Origin: Sympetrum striolatum
Lineage: Eukaryota > Arthropoda > Insecta > Odonata > Libellulidae
Length of the DNA stretch: 64,000 nucleotides
NCBI GenBank assembly: GCA_947579665.1
Contig: OX388345.1
Location: 35,307,849-35,371,848 of the forward strand
Reading direction: 5' to 3'
Position numbers and translations under genes: made by a program. Shown one piece after another: positions 36,685 through 48,369 of the stretch; within the stretch, counting starts at the first letter, position 1; every line of letters starts with the position of its first letter. The notes beneath the pieces are model-generated. The model searched no databases. It saw only the letters and a program-made list of their open reading frames with translations, and had not been told where the DNA came from.

Positions 36685-39480
36685 TGAAATTATAATTACT
36701 GTAAATAACAATTAACTGTTAAACGAAACTATTTCCAAATATATGTATTACTTGAACTTTTCATAACATAAATCATGAAAAATCATCAACAACCCGTAAG
36801 CCCAAAGTAGATAAACATTTTATCTTACAGTTCAGGCAATTAACAGGAGAGTAAATTCATTTAAGAGCTCTTGGAATTCCTGAGAAAATCATAAGCATAG
36901 AATTAAATCCTAACACGAGATTTTTCAATCCCTCGACTAGGAAAACTATTTTTTGTAGAAGTGAGAATATATGCCACAGTAATATCGCAACTCTTCCTTC
37001 AAGAATAAACTGTCATGCAAACTACGGTCGTCTTTTACGAAATCCTTACGCTATTTGTTGATCTTAGTCATCTCTCGGAGAAACATTGCCTTGGTAGATG
37101 TGCTTTCTGTGTTTGCGCACACATTGCTTTGAAGTGTAAACGAGCAAAATCCTTTCGAGGATCGCAATGCGAGGACGACGAAGTGGATTTCAATTAGACA
37201 GTAAAAGGTCGATACGCGAAATATAGGAAAAGTAGGGAACTAGAGATGGTAATAAAAACCTCATGGTTAGAGGAACGTCATTTTGTCAAGGAAAATAAGT
37301 AGAAAGCTAGCGATCGTAAACGGAATACAAGGGCTGGTAATAAAAATGTAGCGAGAACGAACATAGGGGGAAATGTAAGATATTCTTCCAATATCGCTTG
37401 GGATACAATTGCATACAAAAGTTCTCACTGAATTTTCACATCTGCAAATAACGGGCTGTTTTCTTCTCGGATAGAAAACTCTTTTTCCGTCTGTCGATAA
37501 GAGCTGACAACACTGCTATGTCCAAATCCGCTTCCATCGCCGATTCAAATTTTTTACAGTCAGACTTGCCTCTAAAAGAGCTTATCTTTATGGACCTGTA
37601 AATTTAACAGCGGCGGTATCTCTCGATTTTAATAACCGAAAGTCGGATGATGCTGTAGCAAAGTCAAGCTAACTGTCTGGGAAGCGGTTCGCGTCGGTTT
37701 GCGATAGCTCCTTGTAGCTCAAAAGAGAGATTTCCTGTTTCTTAAAGTTAATAGTAGATAAATATTCTACCATAAATCCGAACTGACCAAAAAAGCGATA
37801 AAATTTCTCTCCATTAAGTTTCGTAACTGTGTCACTACTCACTCAAAATGCCGATAGAATAAAACTCCTTTTTGCGTGTGAATATGATGATAATAATCAA
37901 GTAGCAAATAATGCAGTGTTTTTCCAATTGCGTGCACAAAACTTAATTCTCGGGATCACATCGTTAAGTCTTACTTGGCTTTAGCCCAAGATTAAAATGC
38001 ATACTTTGATACAGAAGAAGAAACAAGAAGCTAAATTGTGTTCAAATCCGATTTAGAAACGAAATAACTCGCAAAGAAAGGTTAATTCATAATTTAAAAC
38101 TAATACCATTTCGAAGTAATTTAAATTACGCGGCACACCCATAGTATTCTTTAAGTACACCGATAACGATTTTTAGAAGCAAATCAATAGTTACCGAATG
38201 GCAGATATCGTCGTTAGCCTTTATTCGCTGTGCAAACTGACATATCACTGTCCCTTTTTTATTTCTTCGGAAATCCAGCAAGTTTTCAATAAAAAATACT
38301 CTTCTAATTGGAAAAAAAGCATACCTGAAACAATTTCTTAATTTTTCCGAAGAAATTTTCTAGTCACGGGCCCATGATGACACGGAAGTTTTAAAGTTAC
38401 AGCAAAAACTTGAGAGGAAGTCGGAAAACACAATCAATCAATCATTTTGCAACTTGAAAAACTAACTATGCCTCGAAAAGACGATGTCATAATAATGGAT
38501 TTTTCTCGCGTTAAATTCGTGCAGGAGTAAGGTGTGTAGGGTATCAAAGAAAACAAGAGATCGAGATAGCGCAGACAACGACGCCGCAGTTTCATTCATC
38601 TTCTCTCCGTTGTTTCCCCCATCCTTTCACATCTTCCGATTCTGCCGCCACCTGTGCGAAGAGTAGGGATTCATTAGCGAGTCTTTGTTGACCGAAGCGA
38701 TCAGAGGAGAGAATTGAGCGCCTTGGGAGAGGGCGGATAGGAAGTGACGAAGGCGGCAGGAAATTGCGAAAGACAAAGGGAGGGGTTCGTGAAAAGAGAC
38801 ATCAATACAGGAGACGAAGAGACAACGGAAAACTGCGTACGGAAACCAATGAAAGTCGCATTGCGCGGAAATATTCGCGGGATATTAACTCTGTTTCATT
38901 GATCGACAATCGATAATTGTCTTAGATGTTCCTACATAGAATGGTCTTAGAAATCTACGTAATATACGCAACTTGAACATTATGAAATCGCCAGAGGTTC
39001 TGGAAAAGAAATGAGTCTCACTAGGCAAGATGAGAATTGAGTTAGTTTCTCTTTGCTGTACTCGATGATTCGGAATGCTGTGCATGGGAAACGTCCTTCC
39101 TACGAGCGCAGCAAAATTACTCAAAGAACAATACGTTTCATTGCGTTCTATAAGGAGAACGGAAATTAATGTCATTAATAGAGATAATTTATACCTCACT
39201 ATCATTCTAATCAACACTACCATGTACTGGATTTAGACTTGCGTAAATGCAACGAACCTTTTCTATGTTACTGAATTACAAATTTATAAATAGTTTCTTT
39301 TCATCAAGATTCAATAGCCGAAACAAAGGTACCAATATCAATTATTATTTTTCATTTTATCCTCATTCACATACCATATTAGTCGGCTGATGTTTTCATA
39401 TGATTGGTGGTAAAGATGACTATGGATTCAGCGTTGATTTTCACGGCCAGATTTTCTTCTTACCGCCTTTCTCTAACGAG
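36685..39480. other. AT-rich spacer with one island and an inverted repeat
   Basis: A perfect 13-bp inverted repeat, ATTTCTTCGGAAA (38261-38273) against TTTCCGAAGAAAT (38344-38356), encloses 70 bp. A CpG-richer island lies at about 38560-38880. A cysteine-rich 60-codon frame at 37015-37197 has no support as a gene. Confidence 0.45.
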
Positions 39481-39495
39481 AGGAAATCTATTTTC

Positions 39496-39566
39496 AGGGA
39501 CTCGAACCACAGATTTTGGAGTTCGATCGATGAATATCACGCTAACCACTCTGCCACCACAGCCGG
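39496..39566 (-). repeat. Serine-tRNA-like remnant or SINE head
   Basis: On the minus strand the segment reads GCTGTGGTGGCAGAGTGGTTAGCG and later GGTTCGAGTCC. The first part is an A box (plus 39540-39556) and the second a B box (plus 39498-39508), about 48 bp apart from start to start, as in tRNAs. The acceptor stem does not close and the T stem is mismatched. It is a pseudogene or SINE head, not a working tRNA. Confidence 0.55.
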
Positions 39567-39574
39567 TAAACCAT

Positions 39575-41990
39575 TATCAAACATAAAAGAACAAAACTTT
39601 CGGGAGATGAATTATAAAGACAGATCTTCAGCGCAGCAGAGGGTTTATTAGAAAAACTCAACAATAAATAACCCCTGACAATGAGTTTGATGTAAATCAA
39701 AACTGTATCGAATTCCCCCTTTGTTGATCGCATAAGCCACAACGAATTTACGCATTGTTACAACTTGTAAATTCCCTCAATTCACGGAAAGTCTCTTCCA
39801 TCTTCCGCTATAGCTGCACAAAGTAAAGCTTGGAGGAATCCTACGGAGCAATAAGGAAAGGAGATCTCGCACAAAAGGCAAGACAGGAGAAAAGGGGCCG
39901 AGAAAAGAAGAGTAATAAAGAGAAGAAGGAATGGGAGGGAGGAAGAGCCCAGCATCCACGGGAGTCCTCCCGGGGCACGATGATTACTCTGTGGAAGAGA
40001 CAAATGGCTTGTGGGATTCTCCTTGACAAAGCAGAGGGGGAGGGAGAGGCACTGCAACGGAGCCCGGCAACAGAATCAAAAGCCGAGCGCCCTGCGATTT
40101 AGAATCCTTCGGTACAGAAATAAATAAACGAATGGCGAAGAGAAAAAAACAGCGGGGATGGGCTGTATGCCTTTCCTGAACAATAAGCAGTTGATTTAAA
40201 GTTCAAATCGAGCGGGAAATACGCACGACCTTTTGTTCCGAACCTCCTATCCATTTGAGCTGCTGAAAAGCGAGGAAAGCTGAACCAGATATCGCTGGAA
40301 CGCGAGGTGAGTCTTACATTCAATAAGAGGGGCGAATCCATTGTCTTCTTTCAGTTGGAATGGACTCTCGTTTTCTATGGGTGCATGCATGAGGGGTTAT
40401 TTCGAAACTTCGGCGTAATGAACTCGGGAGGAATTTTTTGCGCAACGGTTTATGAATAGAAAATGTTAATTGCGCAGAATATTCTAATAAGACCTCAAGG
40501 GAATAAAGCAGTCCATCAATTACTAAAATTTCCTTTGGGATTCCGATGATTTATCACGGACTAGATCCTCCTACCACATCTTGAAGAATGGAATATTCTG
40601 AATTTATCTTATGAATGTTAATTTTGATGCGCATGAATCTACCGACAGGTACAAGTCTCATGTAATCTTTTGTAAAATTATAGAGAAAAATGCATATTTC
40701 TTCTACTTTTTTTACAATCTTATCCATGGCTGCGGTGACATAAAAGCTACTGAGGTATGAGCTGATCTAATGATGGTAATTAGACTTTATTTGTACGAAT
40801 TGTAGAATTTAGAGACCACTCTTATAATATATACACTTTACTAAGGCCTTTCCTTATGAGACGCTAATAAAATATGTGATTCGTAGAGTCATATTGTTCC
40901 ATTTGTGGGAAAATGTTCCACTTATAGTATTCTAGCTTGGTGAGGAAAGCAAATGAAAGCTAAAACCTTATCCTGTATATTAAACCTCATTCCCCTCTAC
41001 TATTCTGGTAGCTAAAGTTAGCGGGAGTGAGGTTTCATCCGACCTTGAGGATAAATATTTTATAATTGAATGGATTAAATGAACTGAAAATCGTGATAAA
41101 ATATTACCATTTAGATGATGATCATGCGCGCATTTAAGATGCAGGTTATTCAGTATCCGAATATGCATGATCCTCAAAACCCTAAATTGAAAACTTGAAT
41201 ACCTTCATCAGCAAGCTCTCCATTGAAATTCAAAAGAAAACATGGAATTTCCCAGGTGGATTAAAAACGCGGAAATTCAGCTATTCAGTTTAATAGCTCG
41301 CCCCAAAATTACCTAGCTCGCGAGAAACGATAGACATTTTCTATTCATACGAAAATAAGAAAAATTAGAAAAAATACCTCAGAATTGCAAACAATGGTCG
41401 TAAATATGAGAAATGTTCAACGAGAATAACCCGCTCTATTTCCAGCTCCGTTGATGAAGCTGGAGAGAGAAAATTCCAGCGGCGCAAAACGGATGACGCT
41501 TAAACTAACGCTCTCGAGAATGCTTTCGTTTGCGCGAAACGTATCCCTTGAAAATTAATTCCAAAAACCTCAGAGGTATAATCTCGGGAGTGTGCAGCGG
41601 ACAGAAAAATATCAGATCTCTTTTCTCGCAAAACCGCCACTCCATAAAATACATAACGAATGCAATTTACTGCGGAATATACGATGGGAGGGGGGATCCG
41701 GCACAAAGGAAGTCTCGGAGGGATGTCAGGCTAAGAGGGTACCTCCTTTAATTTTCCCCCACGAAAAGGGATTTCTTTAACGAAAAAAAATAAATAATCA
41801 ACGCAAAACTCAGCGCGAATAGCGCAAAAAAAACTTCCTACCGGGGGATTTCAATTTTCTTAATGCCGCTGCTAGAGCCGGATTTTTTATTTTTGGCGAA
41901 AATCCGTTCGTTATCCGAAAGAAATAAAACTCGCGCAACAGAGCTCCCGTAATGATTCCCCGCGTTCCCTCCGCTGCTCGACGGACCGAA
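39575..41990. other. Spacer with two GC/CpG-richer islands
   Basis: Islands lie at about 39780-40400 and 41420-41990. The first carries three overlapping frames of 60-91 codons on the minus strand and one of 90 on the plus strand, a sign of composition and not of coding. A 13-bp hairpin AAACCTCATTCCC/GGGAGTGAGGTTT (one G-U) lies at 40982-40994/41023-41035. Confidence 0.45.
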
Positions 41991-41991
41991 T

Positions 41992-42502
41992 TTAACCCTT
42001 TCCGGTCCAGTGAGTCCAAATGGAATCACGACGCTTTTTTATTCTGGTATCCATTCACATCACCCGCTGACTTCATTCTGGTTCATAAGCTGTAGTAAAT
42101 AATTCAAGCTGTAGGTTTCATAACTCGCGGTTCAAGAAAAATCATGATCTTGAGCTGTAGATCAAGATTTCAGGACTCAAGCTCGTGAGTTATCGTCAGT
42201 GAGTATCGGAGGTGGTGTTTACGTAATTGAAAAACTGAGTGTAAGTGGAATATGTTCTTAAAAAAAATAAAAACTCTTCCAACGACGTTCAACATAGTAT
42301 GTTTAAGATTCTAAGCAATCGCACCCAAAATTGCTTTTTAAATTTTTTTCGCTAAAGGCAACTTTCTTCCATTTGGAATTATGTCAAAAACTTTGCTTCG
42401 AATTAAATATTACTGCACATAGATAAACCTTCAAAGTCCTTTCTGTAGAATAAAAAACAAATTAATTGCGGCTTTTTCCAAATTTGGACCGGAGAGGGTT
42501 AA
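41992..42502. mobile_element. Non-autonomous piggyBac-type element (MITE)
   Basis: TTAA at 41992-41995 and at 42499-42502 flanks a 503-bp segment. It begins CCCTTTCCGGTCCA and ends TGGACCGGAGAGGG, so the terminal inverted repeats agree at 13 of 14 positions. The word GTCCAAAT..GGA just inside both ends extends the similarity if a 9-bp insertion at the left is allowed. The TTAA target duplication plus C-rich CCC start is the hallmark of the piggyBac superfamily. No transposase frame exists inside, so it depended on a transposase elsewhere. It is inserted in an otherwise GC-richer stretch. The intact ends suggest a relatively recent insertion compared with the other repeats here. Confidence 0.85.
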
Positions 42503-44480
42503 TTACGGGAACGGAAAGGAGTCAGCAGCCATCGCTGTGCCCGTTCCACCGCCTTCGACCGAGACATCTTCGAAATTAAAAAGCCGTGCGCGTGTTTCAC
42601 GAATAGGAACGATAAGAGAGAGAGGAAAAACTCGTCCAGTCGTTTGAAACGAAAGGAAAAAATACATCGACCATTTACGAAGATTCCACTACTTTCGAGA
42701 CCCATCCCCACTTCGGCTGTATCCAACGCTCTTCGTTTCTATTCGCATTGGTCCTTTTCCATTACGCTTATCAAACCTTTTGAATACATTATCCGTTCGG
42801 GTTTCTCCCGGTAATTTATGCGATTAGATCGCCGATGCTTCGCTTCATTACTATTACCCCTTTCATCAAATCGTCCATTTCCTTCATTAAAACGGATTTC
42901 TTTCATTCACCTCGACCCGGAACACCCAGAGTCTGCACTTGTTCAATGGAGAGGTTGAGAAAATAAAATGGCGAAGGAATAGTTCGCCTTTGATTAACGT
43001 GAGGCATGTTACCTTTATTGAACGCACTACGGTGACCGTTTGCACTTGGTCCGATTAAAATAATATTAAGAGAGTTTTGAAGAAAACATATTGATATTTG
43101 ATACATCATTCAAGGGGATCTCATAATTTAAAGTGGATATATTATAAAGTATAAAATTTTTAAAATTTATTCTTTCTAGAAAATAGAGTACAATTTATTT
43201 GTGCAATGTTTCCAGAACCATAAAATAATTATGAAATTACTTAATTATTTCTAAACGTCAAAAATCGAATAGGAATCTTAGGTGAATTATAATAAATTAC
43301 ATCATCAATCAGCAAGTTGTTACCTAACGATATGAAATTATCTAGATACTAATTAAAATTTCCTGTTAAGTTTCGTAAATAATGACAGAGAAACAACACC
43401 AATCAAAAGCAAAATTTAAGCAACATAGAGAAATATACGATACTTTACAAGTCCTATGGCAACGAATATCACATTGTACGTCATAATTGGAAGATAATAA
43501 AGAGAAATATAGCTATTAAGTAATTTCCTTCCAATTGTTCCGAAACTTTACAGGATTAATGCGATTTTAAGTAGATAGTGTGGTAAAATTACATTTTAAA
43601 AACTATAAAAGGATTCTAACTCGTTTGAAACCCTAGTAATAGAAATAATCTAGCTACCGTTTTCTAACTTGAATTTCTGTGCCGCAATTAATTATTTTCA
43701 TTCTCTCCACTCAACTATAGAATGCGAAATGCTTTCATAGCGTCAAATTCAAAGAAATTAGAATTAAAATCCACCGAGGCGGCCTAGATGTTGAGGAAAG
43801 AACTAAAACTTATATAAATATCTTTCCAGTGGAAAAGTATACATCTATCTTCTTTCATTATGAAACTAGAAATTTTGTGATAACAGCAGTAACAAATTTA
43901 ACAAAAATATTTGTTCTAGAAAAGGTCACTTCTTCATCCTCCATACCACATTCAAGCAATGAAAAGAAATCTTTCCTCACTACACTCAAAAATTCTCTCC
44001 CTATCTTTCCTCACGTTCATACACTTCGCCCGAGCATTTTCTAATATCAGCCCTATTTATTTATCTAACGCAGTACCGCATATTTTCGAATCGCCCTTTC
44101 CTTTCGCACCTCACTTCGCCCCGCAATAAACCCGACGCATTTATCTCTTCAACATTTATGACGAAACTTTAACCCCGTAATAACGACCTCCACGTTTTTC
44201 CCCTAATCCACCCACGCGGCAGACATGCGCGGAATTTCTGGCAAACCCTCCACCGGCGATCCTATCGCGCGTAGGCGTGGGCCGAAAAAAAATAGAACTT
44301 TTTCGAAAGAAAAATGAACGCGTGCTGTTGGTGCGATTGCGCGCGCATGGAAAAGCCGAGATAAATCGTGCGAAAGGTGAGGCGGAGTAAAGGGGACGGA
44401 ATCACGATTGATGTCCCAAATAAAAGGGGTACCGATGAATTTCCAGTTTATGCGCCCGGATTGGATTCAATGGAATCTCT
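42503..44480. other. Island, then AT-rich spacer, then CpG-rich island
   Basis: 42503-42900 continues the GC-richer sequence in which the piggyBac-type element is inserted. 43100-44080 is AT-rich. 44080-44450 is CpG-rich (GCGCGCATGG, GGCGGAG). No gene was recognised in any part. Confidence 0.45.
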
Positions 44481-44489
44481 TGCAGTCGG

Positions 44490-44530
44490 TGAGCTACACG
44501 AGGATTTGAACCGCAAAACTTTTTAGGGGG
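44490..44530 (-). repeat. B-box-containing tRNA-like scrap
   Basis: The minus strand carries GCGGTTCAAATCCTCGTG (B box at plus 44502-44512). The sequence after it, TAGCTCACCGACTGC, is acceptor-like but unpaired. Too short to call a SINE. Confidence 0.3.
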
Positions 44531-44949
44531 AATATTTTTGGAGGCGTAATTTTAGGCTCAAGGAGCTACGGCATGAGTTGGTCGAGGTCATCACATCCTA
44601 CAGGTATGCCGTCCTCTATGGAACTGAGCCTGAAGCTTTGTGAAAGAATGGCTTGTTCATCTGAAGGCCTGCACAAAATTGCGTCGGTGCACCTTAAGAA
44701 ATGATTGATCGATTGAATTTAAATATGAATAGCAATTTATTAATGGCTTATAAATCTAAAATAGTAAATAATGAGTAAATAATGCCAATAAAAGATAGTG
44801 AGAGTTCAGCGACGGCTTTGCTATTCATTGCTGTCCTAACTACGTATTATAATTCTCCTGAGTTGAGAGTAGTACACCTCTCCAAATGACTGGTAATAAG
44901 TACAAAAAAAGCAATGTGTTTTGACGTTACTTCGTGGAAGGCGATCACA

Positions 44950-44991
44950 GAAGAGAATAAGAAAACTTTGCAAAGCTTTCTTATTCTCTTC
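44950..44991. repeat. Near-perfect palindrome, 20-bp arms
   Basis: Bases 44950-44969 and 44972-44991 are inverted copies with a single mismatch and only two bases between them. The arms contain GAAGAGAATAAGAAA. The structure can extrude as a cruciform or, in RNA, form a closed stem. No gene is adjacent. Confidence 0.75.
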
Positions 44992-45267
44992 CAGGTACGT
45001 ACTAGAAATTCCCAAAACGGTTTAGATAAAGCAGGTGAATTCAGAATCAGATTATAAAGAACCACTCGTAACACAGTATGCCATACTATCTTGCTGTATG
45101 ATAATCGTGGAAAGCTTTAGTAAGCGAGAAGCAGTATGCACAGTTATCGAGCGATAGGGAACAGACAGTGGAACCCCGTAAGATTTGGTAGACTTTTTCA
45201 TTCACTGAAACTTTTAGGGAGAATCCAAATACAGAAATAACATTCAAATACATGAAAAATGTCTTAC

Positions 45268-45357
45268 GGTACCGGTACTCGGACCAGGATCTCAAAATTG
45301 CCGGTTGGCTGCTTAGCAGGCAATTGGAAGACCGGGATTCGAGTCCCGGTCCCAACA
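45268..45357 (+). repeat. tRNA-like remnant with B-box words in opposite orientations
   Basis: ACCGGGATTCGAGTCCCGGT at 45331-45350 is a self-complementary T-arm-like hairpin containing a B box, followed by CCCAACAG. About 60 bp upstream, GGTACCGGTACTCGGACC (from about 45269) is a diverged inverse of the same word. GGCTGCTTAGCAGG between them may be an A-box relic. This looks like a rearranged tRNA pseudogene or SINE. Confidence 0.45.
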
Positions 45358-45359
45358 GA

Positions 45360-47390
45360 TTTATCCAACTTAACGTACAAAATCATCTTACAAGATAATA
45401 TCCATCATACTGATACAGAATAAACTAAACAGCATGATGTATAAAAAGTTTCCTGCGTCAATTTGAATTGCTTGTACACAGTATCCTTAGAGGGATAAAT
45501 TACTCAACTCGAGGTATCAAAAGTTACTGAGCCACGAAATTATTTTTTCGGGTAAGCTTTGATTTTTTACGAACTTCTTCGAAAATCTACCTTAACCTAA
45601 CGAGCTGCACTTGACTTCTTTGTGTGCACCCACAGTACATGTCAGTTTTTCAACATTTGACCTCCCAAATCCTCTCCCCTATCGCAACTCAAACGACTTC
45701 CGGATATTCCCCGCTTCAATTAAAAGCTCCGTAGTAGACAATCACGGTAAGCTACCGAGAAGGGCGAAAAAAAAAACAAACATTCTTTGATACGAGGGCA
45801 TACATGAGCGCTGAATATGAATGAGAGAGGGGCACGAGTGGAAATCCGGATGTTGAAACTCTTGATGAGATTTGAATGGAGAATATATCAAGGGTGGAAG
45901 TGAGTCGTGGAATGTGCATCATTAGGACGTTGGTGCTGCGAAGATAAAGAAGGGTGGCTCCTGCGAGCGATCTTTGAGACGGAAAAAGATGAGACCCCGT
46001 TTGGGACGTCGATGGTACTTGATGAGAAGTGAGGAGATCTCGATGGAAGTTTATGCATGGCTGATCCGGAATGAGAAATGGAGGAAAGTGATGCAAGAGG
46101 GTGTGAAAGGTGCCCACGGAGGGTGCGATGGGTCCCTTGTGTGGCTCGAGAGGCAGTCTACGAGAACGTATGAGAACGGTGAATTAGGTGGTGAATAACA
46201 GGAGCGACCTAAAGGAAAGGGAACAGACGGAAGCTGTCGTAAATTTCCACTTCACGAATTCCGCTTCCACAAACCTTACAAAGGCTGAGAAGCAAGCATC
46301 GAGACAATATCTTACAAATCACCGAAATACCCTCACTTTATAAACTTTAACAAGGCGATTATTACTACAAGTGGACTAGGATTTTCCCAGGATTTAAGTT
46401 AGCAATTTATCACAGACTTTTCATTTGCATAAGAATCCCCACGGAAGCATTCAAGCGGAAAATTAGGCCCAAAAACAATATTCTGAAAAATTTTAATTTT
46501 AAATAAAGAATTTCAAAGGTAATAAATAATATTCCTAACTTATCTCACTTTACTTATCTAACTATTTTGCATTTCATCTTAAATTTCCAAATCGCAAAAT
46601 GTCCTCAGTATACATTCTACAGCATAGATTTTTAAATTAAGAAGCTCAATTTTATAAATTGAAGAGTACAAACTTATTTATATTACTAAGTTTCAATGTC
46701 CGCTCCAAAAAAAAAAAACATTTTTTTCATTTTGTTCAGCTTTTTTCGATTTTAGTTCACAGTCCGGCTTTATGTGTATTATAATAAATACTAACTAAAC
46801 GTTAGTTATGCTTGGAAGGTTATAATAAGAAATTTAATCGCAAAAAGATAAGTTATCTGTAAGAAATAGAAGAAAATAATTTCCTAAGTGGAATATATCA
46901 ATATCTATATGGTAATGCACGTGTGCGGAGAGGTTGTGTAACTCCTATTTTCAGTAACTAATTTCCATAAACAAAGGCCCATTCAGTAGAACAGTCGGAC
47001 ATTTGTCAACTATTTTTAAGCAGAGAATATGCCCTGAAAGTTTCGGTCAAATCCGTTTCCCAAAAATCTGGTATTTCCCTTGTAAGTACTTCGAATATTA
47101 AGAAAGCTTATTATCATCATCCTCAAATTTTGGTACATTTTGGTTTCAGCCCAGCCTCACTCAGTGAGAGGGTCAATGACGCAAAAGTGCCTTTCTATTG
47201 GACAATTAAGAAAGGGACGCACAACACGTAGGAGAGCATTGTCGTCCGGAAAGGTCCTTCGATACCACTCAGACGAGATGATGGATGCGGGCGAGCGCCA
47301 TATCTATTATATATAGATGCTTCTCCGGATTCATTCATGTATATACCTATATAGATAGATAGATAGATAGGATACTAATTCACAGCCTAA
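45360..47390. other. Spacer with a purine-rich island and an A-run
   Basis: A G/A-rich plus strand at about 45770-46210 leaves a 121-codon frame open on the minus strand, not recognisable. A run of 12 A followed by T7 lies at 46707-46727. (GATA)5 sits at 47351-47371, directly before the tandem array. Confidence 0.45.
47351..47371 (+). repeat. GATA microsatellite
   Basis: About five perfect GATA repeats stand immediately left of the array. GATAGA also occurs within several array units, so the microsatellite may have grown out of a unit. Confidence 0.8.
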
Positions 47391-47394
47391 ACCA

Positions 47395-48330
47395 CTAGCG
47401 TGATTGATTTGAAATTTTTACGACGTATTGGCCATAACGTGTAACCGCCAGAAAAATTGCGATTTTGATCCTCAGGGTCATGCGTTCGATTCCAGAGGGC
47501 CCCAAAGTCGCGATTTTCTCCATAAGAATACATGGCGGGGATTTACGAAAATTTTTTTGAGGTACTTCCCGGGGAGAGAAAGAGTTGAAACTCGAGGGAT
47601 CGCTAGAAGCCGTGCGTATCCAACGAAAATCAGAAAAACATCTTAGAATATAGTCCATGGTTCGATGCTTGGTCGGGGCAAAAATCGGCCGTTTAAAAAG
47701 CATTACGGCGATTTTGAAGATTTTTTTTGGATCCTTTCCCGATAACATGGATATTCGAAACTCGGCACGTGGATAGATATCATGAATATACTTCATAATC
47801 AAATTTTACATGTTTACTGATGGTCCTTGGTTCGATCCCAGAGGGCCATTTGCACTTCTCAATGCATTTCTTACGGAGACAACGGAAACATAATTTAGGT
47901 ACTTTCCGACATGCTATCAACTTCAAACTTTGCATGATACAAGAGCAAGTCATTACAAATCAAACTGTGCATTCACAGCTTGCAATACGTCCTGGGTTCG
48001 ACACCAGGTGTCTCTGAAATCAGAATTTGATCCGATTTTTAGGAATTATTTTGAAACCTTTCCCACTAAAATAGAAACTTGAAATTCGGCATATAGATAG
48101 AGATCATAAATATCTATCAGAAACATATTTTAGAATTCCACGATCGTCCTTGGTTCGAATCCCGAGAGGCATTAACATTCGTGAAAATTAGAACGTTTTT
48201 TGAGGCAGTTTTAGCCAATATTTCTGCTTGAATTTTCACATATAGTTAGAGATGGTGATCTTCTATTGTGTTTCATACTAGGTTTACCAGTAAGACCCGG
48301 GTTCGATGCCAGACGATGAAATTTCAGCGA
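47395..48330 (+). repeat. Six-unit diverged tandem array with a B-box-like word in each unit
   Basis: Three landmarks recur in the same order. Landmark one is a TTGAAA-type block, typically ACTTGAAATTCGGCA then GATAGAGATCAT, at about 47408, 47583, 47755, 47924, 48079 and 48227. Landmark two is a tRNA B-box-like word at 47484, 47660, 47830, 47996, 48153 and 48301: GTTCGATTCC, GTTCGATGCT, GTTCGATCCC, GTTCGACACC, GTTCGAATCC, GTTCGATGCC. Landmark three is CTTTCCCG-like sequence before the next unit. Successive spacings fall from 176 to 170, 166, 157 and 148 bp. CCAGAGGGCC follows the B-box word in two units. No long frame is conserved across units, and a 135-codon minus frame (47395-47802) is incidental. 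Confidence 0.8.
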
Positions 48331-48369
48331 ATTTTAAGAAAAAATTAAATCCTTTTTTTTTTTCTTTTA

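Noticed and set aside
37015..37197. 60-codon cysteine-containing frame
   Set aside because: The cysteines do not fit a peptide-toxin or zinc-finger spacing I recognise. There is no signal peptide of convincing quality.
45585..45600. Telomere-like CCTTAACCTAACG (also CTAACCTAAC near 32655)
   Set aside because: One or two partial units only. It is not a TTAGG array.
47395..47802. 135-codon minus-strand frame
   Set aside because: It runs through diverged units of the tandem array and is not kept in the other units.
47395..48330. CRISPR-like array reading of the tandem units
   Set aside because: Units are 150-176 bp and diverged, with no short identical repeats or unique spacers, and the genome is eukaryotic.
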